Assembly (NCBI GenBank): GCA_024275825.1
Contig: JAJRYK010000054.1
Span: 1-45,845 of the forward strand
Length of the DNA: 45,845 nt
Origin: Alphaproteobacteria bacterium
Lineage (GTDB): Bacteria > Pseudomonadota > Alphaproteobacteria > Micavibrionales > Micavibrionaceae
Direction: 5' to 3'
The position numbers were made by a program, and so were the translations under genes. Under the pieces are notes generated by a model that saw nothing but the letters and a program-made list of their open reading frames with translations, was not told where the DNA came from and ran no database searches. Below are positions 15,606 to 24,200 of this stretch, piece by piece. Positions within the stretch are counted from its first letter, which is position 1; the number at the start of each line of letters is the position of its first letter.

Positions 15606-16575
15606 GAACTTGTTGCATTTGCCCTAACGTTGGTTTGTATGAGTTGACGGGAATGTAAACTGCGTCTTTAAAAACGCGCATGAGGCGTCTGCGACCATCT
15701 ATAGGGTTAATAATAGAAAATGTTTGGTTGCACGTTGGGATGAGTGCATGTTCTACACAATTTGATGTTTTGTTCCACTGCGACACACGATTAAAGGCAT
15801 CTGGATCCAGACTGTCGGCGCGCAAATCTCGTCGAACTCTATGCATAACGTTTTTAATTAGTGCATCCATGAAGGGGTGATCATAGGACTTAAGCAAAGA
15901 TCGTTCATCTTGATTAACATCATGACTTATCAGCATATAACCACGATTTCGAACAGATCGTCGCAGGAGTTTTAAATACTCTAAAATATGCGGGTTTTCT
16001 AAAAATGGCATATTCCTTTTTCCTGGAGCATTGGAAATCGTAGAGCCAAGAAATAAAATAAGAGAAGGTTCAACATCTGCAAACGGTAGTTGTTCTTTTT
16101 GAAAATTGATTACAATACCATCGACATTTAAGTTGGGCATTAATTCTTTTGCAGCCTTTGTCCCTATGTTAACGAAATTTCTTTCTATGTCACAAGGTCT
16201 GTAAACATGACAGGGGTCAATTTCATCTAATATAACTTTAGATTTTCTGGTGATGGATTTTTTAGGACCAGAGCCTAAGTCATTCACGGTTGCTCCTGTG
16301 CCAACAACCTCTCGAACTTGAGGCGCAATGATGCGCAATAAAGAAGGCTCTTCAGTGTATAAATAGTAGTGAGTGCAGTTTACGATAAAGTCAGTATAGT
16401 CAAGTCCACCTCTTACTCGGTCTCCGTCGTAGTGAGGCACATCATAAATATAAGAGCCAAGCATTCCTGTCATGCGATGCTCTTCAGATTCGGCAAATGT
16501 TTGCACTACGCTGTTAAAGTCGATAGTGGGGCCAAACTCAGGACTTTTGTTTTCTAACGCAGTATGTTTACTCAT
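15523..16575 (-). CDS. EgtD-like SAM-dependent methyltransferase (Methyltransf_33)
   Basis: A 350-residue protein of the histidine-specific methyltransferase family, whose best known member EgtD trimethylates histidine for ergothioneine. Signatures are the SAM-binding VNDLGSGPKKSITRKS, LILFLGSTISNAPGKRNMPF, LISHDVNQDERSLLKSYDHP, and NVMHRVRRDLRADSLDPDAF with ISQWNK-like RVSQWNK after it, all in family order. No EgtB (iron oxidase) lies nearby, so ergothioneine synthesis is not implied; the substrate may differ. Its ATG overlaps the stop of the upstream XRE regulator (TAATG), indicating coupled translation. AT-rich compared with the flanks. Confidence 0.82.
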   Translation of the reverse strand: MSKHTALENKSPEFGPTIDFNSVVQTFAESEEHRMTGMLGSYIYDVPHYDGDRVRGGLDYTDFIVNCTHYYLYTEEPSLLRIIAPQVREVVGTGATVNDLGSGPKKSITRKSKVILDEIDPCHVYRPCDIERNFVNIGTKAAKELMPNLNVDGIVINFQKEQLPFADVEPSLILFLGSTISNAPGKRNMPFLENPHILEYLKLLRRSVRNRGYMLISHDVNQDERSLLKSYDHPFMDALIKNVMHRVRRDLRADSLDPDAFNRVSQWNKTSNCVEHALIPTCNQTFSIINPIDGRRRLMRVFKDAVYIPVNSYKPTLGQMQQVLIESGWKPERHALSQSQKLAAQLCVAF

Positions 16576-17213
16576 TACTCTATCGGTTTAGATTGTTTCC
16601 AAAATTGGTTAAATTCGTTTCTAAATCCCTCAACAACATCATGGTCATCGAAGATATAAATTGTTGGGTTCTTTTTAAGAGTTAAAACTGCACACTTAGG
16701 CCCGTAACCATATATAGGCATAGAGCCATATAAATTTGATGGGATGTGGCGATATTCTGCATAGTCGGAAGAGACTGTATTCAGGTCTCCATCTTCAATT
16801 AAGATTCTGAATTTATAGTTTTTAAGCTCTTTCATGCGTTCGATATGGGCTGCGGTAAATTCCATCGCATTAGACCATTTAGTGAAAGCTTCATCTGGTG
16901 CATTTCTTAAGAAAATATCTCCACCATGTTTTTTGATGGTATTATAAATATCGTCAAAAAACTCTTTAAATCCTTCGGAGCCAGTAAGGCGTCTGATGCC
17001 ATAGCTTCGCCGCACCCCATCCCCATCTAAAAACTCTACGCCGGCGTTCCCAAAGAACTCTTCCAGCTCTTTGAGGCGGGAAGCGGGTGGGTTTACGGTG
17101 CCTTTTTCGATTTTGGACACGGTTTGGTGCGCCCAGCCGAGGGTTTTGGCCAAACCGGCTTGTGACATATCGAGCATTGTGCGCGCTAGAAGGGCCTGTT
17201 TTGATGAAATCAT
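16575..17213 (-). CDS. XRE-family regulator with C-terminal sensor-like domain
   Basis: A 212-residue protein with an N-terminal Cro/C1-type helix-turn-helix (about 5-62: ARTMLDMSQAGLAKTLGWAH, VSKIEKGTVNPPASRL). The C-terminal domain of about 140 residues (FKEFFDDIYNTIKKHGGDIF to FRNEFNQFWKQSKP) resembles the PLD-like sensory domains found in some TrmB-type regulators, but I am not sure of this. It probably controls its own two-gene operon with the EgtD-like methyltransferase (stop/start overlap TAATG). The AT-rich leader 17214-17290 contains TTGTAA and TATATA boxes 15 bp apart, a weak promoter candidate. Confidence 0.83.
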   Translation of the reverse strand: MISSKQALLARTMLDMSQAGLAKTLGWAHQTVSKIEKGTVNPPASRLKELEEFFGNAGVEFLDGDGVRRSYGIRRLTGSEGFKEFFDDIYNTIKKHGGDIFLRNAPDEAFTKWSNAMEFTAAHIERMKELKNYKFRILIEDGDLNTVSSDYAEYRHIPSNLYGSMPIYGYGPKCAVLTLKKNPTIYIFDDHDVVEGFRNEFNQFWKQSKPIE

Positions 17214-17675
17214 CAGTTTTATATCAGTTCTTACTTATAACTTAATAGCCTTATATACTTTAGATAATTCTCTTACAAGAAGAATTTGATAAATTTTCCT
17301 TGCAATTCCCATATTTGAGTGTTAGTAAATGCACTTATAGAGAGAATTTATTAATTTTTTGTTAACGGCCACAGCGTATTTATGGCTTTTTTGGCGAAGA
17401 GATTGAATGGAGGGGGATTACAACTACATCTTTAATATACGACATATCTTTTTTTGCGGGGGCGTTCTGTCCCTTATTTCCCCCACACTTCAAGGCGTGC
17501 AGGGCGTTCCCACAAAAAGAGATTGTAAGCGTTAATTCAGATATTCCACACAACAACAAAAACTTAAAAAGCCGTCCATTTATATGAGACGGCTTTATTT
17601 TTGCTCTGTTCTTTTTAAAGAGGGTTGCTGGAGGAGGCTTTTTAACAATATCGTCTGTCTCTATGTTCTTACAGG
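17214..17675. other. Intergenic AT-rich gap without a supported gene
   Basis: Besides the XRE promoter region and the terminator at 17566-17602 I see no credible gene here. A minus-strand frame at 17380-17715 begins inside the LamG-like gene and looks like chance. A GGGGGCG...CCCCC imperfect inverted repeat lies near 17457-17487. Confidence 0.5.
17566..17602. terminator. Bidirectional terminator below the giant-fibre/LamG operon
   Basis: AAAGCCGTC (17568-17576) and GACGGCTTT (17588-17596) form a 9-bp stem with an 11-nt loop. A-rich on the left and T-rich on the right (ATTTTT), so it can terminate on either strand. It lies about 75 bp beyond the stop of the LamG-like gene. Confidence 0.75.
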
Positions 17676-18251
17676 CTACAATTTCCCGATATCTACCCAG
17701 TTCGCCCCATCGCAATATTGATATACGTTACCCGCACTATCGTAATTTAGAGCGCCGGCCAATCCATCGGGGGTAGAACACCCACCACCACCCCGGGCGC
17801 CGATAACAACGTGGTCTGTCGTATTGTCAGTAACCTTTGCCCAGACCGCAATGGTGAAGGCTGATTTACCGTCAATCAGTGCAACATCACCGATTGAGAC
17901 ATATTCGACAGCGCCATCAAAGATTAGGGCTTGACCAATTTTCCCAGTGACCCAGTCAGTGGCACTATCCATACCGGTTAGCGTGCTATCAAATGAGTTG
18001 GCACTATCTGTGGCTGTGCTGTTACCCGTCCCATCATCAAATTTCCAGTGTGCTTGCAGGCCTGTGATGGGCGCGCTGCTCATATCGATCCAGTTTGTGT
18101 TATCACAATAGGTAAATATATCATTGGTGGAGTCATATTCGATTTCTCCATCAGCGCCGACTGGAGAGACACAAGCGGCATAGGCAAAACCCGCTGAGAA
18201 AGTATAAAAGGCGCAGAGGGCCAGAAGACAAAAAGAGACTGATCTTTTCAT
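17676..18251 (-). CDS. Exported LamG-like protein flanked by Cys-Trp modules
   Basis: A 191-residue exported protein. A signal peptide (MKRSVSFCLLALCAFYTFSAG..AYA, cleavage about residue 25) is followed by a short module (CVSPVGADGEIEYD, then FTYCDNTNWIDM). Next is a LamG/concanavalin-type segment (ITGLQAHWKFDDGTGN, GKIGQALIFDGAVEYVSIGD, FTIAVWAKVTDN), then a second copy of the module (CSTPDGLAGALNYD, VYQYCDGANWVDIG). The LamG part is only about 95 residues and stops where the second module begins, shorter than the usual 150 or more, so it looks truncated. It follows the giant fibre gene by 14 bp, evidently in one operon. Likely an envelope or surface accessory; ligand unknown. Confidence 0.8.
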   Translation of the reverse strand: MKRSVSFCLLALCAFYTFSAGFAYAACVSPVGADGEIEYDSTNDIFTYCDNTNWIDMSSAPITGLQAHWKFDDGTGNSTATDSANSFDSTLTGMDSATDWVTGKIGQALIFDGAVEYVSIGDVALIDGKSAFTIAVWAKVTDNTTDHVVIGARGGGGCSTPDGLAGALNYDSAGNVYQYCDGANWVDIGKL

Positions 18252-18265
18252 TATTCATTATCCTT

Positions 18266-21200
18266 CTACGTGTTTTTGCGGCGTGTGATGAGCAGAACAA
18301 GCCCCATCCCGCCCAGTAATCCGAGGAGCAGCATGATATAGCTTTGCATGGAGGCCTTGCCAACATTATTGCCGGCAGCTTTGTTGAGGAGTGCCACTTG
18401 ATCGCTTAAATTTTCCAGGGTTTGCGCTGTTTGGATATGCGCTGTTTTCAGCTCGGACAGCTCAGTTTTCAGGCTCTCATTCTCGGCCTTTAGCTCTTTC
18501 GTTGCCTCGATCATTGGCGCGATCAGACCGGTATAGTTTACAGATTTTGTGCCCATTGGATCAGGTGCGGTTTGTACAAGCTCGGGGAACAGGGGTTCTA
18601 GCTCTTGCGCCATGACGCCGAATTCTGTTTTCCCGCCCTCATCATTTTTCATTTTGAAGCTATACGTATCCACTCGGGCCAAGCGCTCCAGCATAGAGCC
18701 GCGCTTAGTTAAGGGCACGATATCTTTTTTCAGGCGGCGGTCAGATATATCGGTGATCGTGCCCGTATATTGGATATCACCAACAACATCCAGCTCAACA
18801 CCCACGGTTGGCACGGCCGGAGAGGCGCTGGTGGTGTCTGGGTTAATGATCATGGAGCCACCAAGGATGGAGATGACGTTACTGGTGCTAATATTGACAC
18901 CATTTTGATCACCCATGAATATCCCGACAGACTCCGCGCCGGAGACAACGGGGTAGGTCGCCGTTGAAGCTTCGCCGACACCAATGGCCAGGGAACGCGC
19001 GCCGGTTGCTGTTGCTTCGTAGCCAAGCGCCATGGTCTGGGCGCCAGTCGTTGCAGAAACCTTGTTTCCGATGGCGACACCGTTTGCTGAGCTGGCCGTT
19101 GTGTTCTGTCCCATGGCGATGCTGGTGGTGCCGGAGGCAATGGATGTATTCCCTACTGCGAATGAGGCATTTCCGCTGGATGTATTGCCCAGGCCAAGTG
19201 CGATAGAATAGGTGTTGTCAGCCGTGTTTAAGCGGCCCATAGCTATCGATGCTGTGCCGCCAGCGACGTTCAGCAAACCGCCCGCAGTGGCGTAGCTGCC
19301 AGAGGCTGCAGAGCTTAACCCCCATGCGGTGGAATATGTCCCCGTGGCATCACTGTTATCCCCCCACGCCATCGAGTAATTTCCTGTCGCGGCCGTATTG
19401 CGGCCAAAGGCGGCGGAGTAATCACCTACCGTATCCCATTCGAGCAATTGCGCCCCGCCCGCGCGGAAAGCACCGGCAGATTTGTCAAAATAGAAACGAT
19501 TATCATCGGCCGATGTGCCGGTGTCTAATAGCTGCAGCGAGCCAAAGACGAAGTCGTCTGTCGTGGTGGTGATTTTCGCACTGTTCGGCAAAACAACGTT
19601 GCTTATCACTTCAAATACGCCCGTGCCCACGGCTGTTGCCTCAAAGCAATTCGCCAGATTTTCATCACAATATTGATGCGCGCCGATTTTTGGATCGGCG
19701 GAGGTTATGCCGATATCACCGAATATAACCCCGCCGATATTCAGCTCCTCATTCGCTGCCGGGGCGGAGGTATCGAGATTATCCCCAATCAAAATATTAT
19801 TTGATCCTGTTGTTGTCGCATCGCCAGCACTTCTACCAATGAATATATTTCTGATGGACGCGCCGCTTATGTTTCGTCCTGCATTTATACCAATAATAGT
19901 GTGCCCCGCACCGGTAACATTATTTTGGCTGGCTACTCCTGAACCAATCATAACATTACTGCCGGAATCTACATCTTTTCCGGCAGAGGCCCCAATAAAG
20001 ACAGAGGAAGATGCTGTGGAAAGTGAACCTGCATTATAACCAATAACAACAGTTGCCAGACCAACATTACGTCCGGCTGTTCTTCCAATAATAACACTTT
20101 GGCCGCCCGTACTGTTTCGCCCGGCATCTTTGCCAATATACACATTCCAATTTGTTGTATTATTTTCACCAGCTCGGTCACCAATGGCCACATTATCTAA
20201 TCCTGTCGTGTTTCCGCCTCCGATAAACACATTATTGCTACCATCATTCAGGCTCATAACGCCAGCAACACTCAGCGTGTTCGTGGCGCTGTTAAAGGTA
20301 AAGGCGGTGTCTGTGCCATATACACCGCTTTCGTTAAAGACCACTTCGGTATCATTGCCGGGGACGGAGCTTGCGCCAACATTGACGGGGTCGAAACAGC
20401 TATTGCCGTCCTCATCACAATATTTAATCGCGCCGATATAGCCTTCGACATCAATGGCCAATGTGCCCGTGTCTTCGTGGGCGGAGGGGACGAGTTCTGT
20501 GGCCGGCACGGCGGGGTCAATCATCATATTCCCGCCGAACACGCCCATAGTGTTGGCAGTGATCATGTTAACGCTGGGGTGGTCACCCATGAATATACCA
20601 AAGGCATTCGCACCCGATACGGCGGCTCTTGTCGCATTTCCGGGTGCGCCAAGGCCGAAGACCACGCTGTATACGCCGCTGGCTGTGGCATCTTTACCAA
20701 AGGCTTTCGCGTGTGTCGCTGAAGCAGTGACCTGGTTTCCAAAGGCCATCGCGCCGTTGGTTGTGGCTTGAACTCCGGATCCTAACCCAACCGATCCTGT
20801 TCCTGTTACTGTGCTATTTGTACCGCCTGCGACAAAGGAGTATTGTCCTGAGGCTGTATTGAGAGAACCAAAAGCAGCGCTGTTGCTACCAAGGTTTGTA
20901 TTATTCCACTGTGTACCAGTGACTGTCCCTGCACGGAAGGCGCCAGTACCCTTATCAAAGAACATGCGTGTATTATCGTCCGTTGTGCCGATGTCTTCAT
21001 CCAGCTGCGCTGAGCCAAAGACGAAGTCGTCTGTGGCATAATCGATTGTGCCAGAAACACCGCGCACGACATTTGAAACGACCTCAAATATGCCCGTGCC
21101 CACGGCTGTTGCCTCAAAACAATTCGCCAGATTTTCATCACAATATTGATGCGCACCGATTTTTGGGTCTAGGGAGGTCGTGCCGATATCACCGAATATG

Positions 21201-24200
21201 ATCCCGCCGATATTTAGCTCTTCATTTGCTGCCGGGGCGGAGGTGTCGATATCATAGCCAATGATGATGTTGCTGGCGCCGGTCGTCGTCGCGTCGCCAG
21301 ATTGATAGCCCATGAAGATGTTGTTATCGCCGGTGGTGATGCCCTGGGCGGAGTAAAAGCCAACAAAAGTATTGTTATTGGCATCGAGTGTTGCTCCATT
21401 AACGCCAAGCCCTGCACCAAAACCAATGGCAGTATTAGAATCTCCGCCTACGTTATGTCTCAGGGAACCTCGGCCAAATGCAGCATTATTGGTTGAAGTG
21501 CCAGAGGATCTTTCCATGGCCTCGGTGCCGACCGCTGTATTGTTATTGCCGCTGCCGTTTTTTAAAGCCTCTGATCCGATAGCGACGACACCATTTGCAT
21601 TACTTGATGACATTGCATTATAGCCAATAATAACAGCGTTATCTCCTCCCGTCATCGAATCCATTGCTGCGCTACCAATAGCAATATTATTTGTTCCAGT
21701 TGACAGGGCTGCCCCGGCACCGACACCCATGATAATATTATCTGCACCTGTTAATGTCGTATTCCCGCCTTCGATAAAAATGTTGCTGCTGCCGTCATTC
21801 AAGCTCATTAACCCATCAATATTCATCGTGGCTGTGGCGGAGTTGAAGGTGAACAGGGCGTCCGCGCCGAACGCACCGCTATCGTTAAATATAATCTCTG
21901 TATCATTGCCCGGCGGGGTTCCGGCGGCGCTGACATCGGTGGAGACGAAACAATTGTCGCCGTTCTCGTCACAATAATTGACTGCGCCGATATCGCCGGT
22001 GATGTCGAGCTCTAAGATTTCTGTACCGGCCGTGGAGGGTACGCCGCCGATACCCAAGCGGCCCTCTTTGGTCAGGCGCATGGTTTCAGCGTTTGCGCCG
22101 GCATTGACGCTTTCGAATATGATTGCGCCAGAATTATCAGCGCCGTCACGAACGCCGCTGATCACGCCGATGATTGTCGGCGTTGTACCTGCATCATCAA
22201 TAGAGAAGGCCAACCCAGGCCCAAACCCATCGACCATGTTATTGGACGATGTGGCCTGAATTTTCGCTGCGCCATATGATGTGTTTGTCCCGGTTGTGGT
22301 GCGCTCAAAAATGGGAATGTTACCCAGAGATGGCTCTGCGACATGCAAGCGGCCGAGAGGGGAGGATGTGTTGATATATAATTCACCACCAACGGTCAGG
22401 CTGTCGGTGGCGCTGCTATAGGTAAAGCCCGCATCCCCGGCGAGCATACCAGAGTCGCTGAAGATCACTTCGGTATCATTGCCGGCCATAAGGGCGCCTG
22501 AACAATCATCCCACTCAAGACGGCCGCCAGAATCATAGGTTAAACACTCGCCATCAGCCGGTGCGTCAAGGACGTCAAGCATCGCTTCTTCAATGGCATT
22601 GGCGGCAACAGTGAGCGCGCCTAGGCCATCAATCGTAGCATCGCCGGACATGGCTGTCGGTGTAAAGTCGCTGTTGTCGCCGATCAGCAAGTGGCCAGCA
22701 GTGTTGGTACCCATGACGATGTCGTTACCAGAAACCGTGAGGTCGCCGCCAATGCCTAGATTGTTGGTTGCGGAGTTAAAGGTGAAGGTGCTATCCGTGC
22801 CGAACGTGCCGCTTTCATTAAAGATCACTTCCGTATCATTGCCGGGTGTGGAGGCGTCTACATCACCAAAGGCGGTGTAGTTGGTGGTGCAGTCATGAGA
22901 AAATTCAAGCTGCGTGCTGCCGCTATTATAACGGATACAGCCCTTGTTGGCGGAGGCGCTGATATCATCAATCTGGAATTCCCCGCCGATGAGGGCGAAT
23001 TTGTCGTTGTCGGTGAAGTCGTAATTATCGTTTACACCGCTTGCATTACCATCAAAGAAAAGCACCATTGAACGATTTCCTGTGACTTTGGGAGGGGTAA
23101 TCCTGAATAAAGAGGAAGATTGTAAGCCGATGGCTATGGAGCTGCTTCCTGTCCCATCACCTGCTGTGCCTGACCCAGCAGAGGCTTCGCGGCCCATTGC
23201 TGTACTATTTAAACCAGAGACTATATTGGCTCGTCCAGTTGCTATGCTGTAATCGCCGGAGGCTACATTGGATAGCCCTATGGCTGTACTATATTGTCCA
23301 GAAGCCGTCGTGCTCTCCCCCCACGCGGTCGAGTGGAGGCCGGTTGCGTTTGTGCTTTGCCCCCAGGCCATGGCGTAATTTGCTGTGGCTGATGTTTCGG
23401 AGCCAAAGGCTGCAGAAAAATCGCCAACACTATCCCACTGCGTGCCAGTTACTCCACCCGCGCGGAAGGCGGCGGTGGATTTATCGAAGAACATGCGGGC
23501 ATCTTCGCTTACAACGCCACTATCGGTTAATTGCGGGCTGCCGAAGACGAAGTCGTCGGTGCTGTAGGTTACAAGGCCAGAAATACCGCGCACGATGATG
23601 CCATTAACCTCGAACAATCCGCCGCCGCCGCCGCCCAGCGCTGTGGCGGCGATACAGTTATTCCCATCCTGGTCACAATAATTGATGGCGCCAATATCGC
23701 CGGTAACGTCTAGCTCGAGCTGTTGTACACCGGTGGATACATCTACTTCAGTAGATGTAGGGTCAATTAATGCGCGTCCGCCAATGATGGCGAAAAGGTC
23801 GCTGCCGGTTAGGTCAAATGTGCTATTTGCATTGGCGACATTCCCGTCCATGAATACGCCAAAGGAGCGGTCGCCGGTTATTTGGGGTTTGTTGGCTTGG
23901 TTTTGGCTTTGCAGACCAATGGCCAGCGTATTGTTTCCGTGTCCACCACCAATTGCGGTGTTGGGCGCGCCTGATCCGGCGACAACTTCCGCGCCAAACG
24001 CTACACTATGTTGGCCGGAAGCTTCTGTATCATTGCCGAAGGCTGTACTGTTAGAGCCAGAGGCTTCTGCAGGTACGCCGGAAGTAAACCCACCCCATGC
24101 TGTGCTGTATTGGCCACTGGCTATTGAGCTGCCGCCCCATGCTGTGCTTGCTTCGCCGCTGGCAACAGGGTTAGTGGAGAAATTAGTACTCCTGCCGCCA

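Noticed and set aside
15084-17300. Integrative element inserted at tRNA-Arg
   Set aside because: No integrase gene and no repeat of the tRNA 3' end was found downstream; the AT-rich cluster may be acquired, but not by a recognisable tRNA-targeting element.
17380-17715. Minus-strand frame of 111 codons beginning inside the LamG-like gene
   Set aside because: It starts within the 3' end of another gene in a different frame, crosses a clear terminator, has no ribosome site and no protein-like composition.
20477-20722. Numerous long plus-strand frames across 18-27 kb
   Set aside because: They are antisense shadows of the repetitive, Gly/Ala/Thr-rich giant gene, whose codon use keeps the other frames open.
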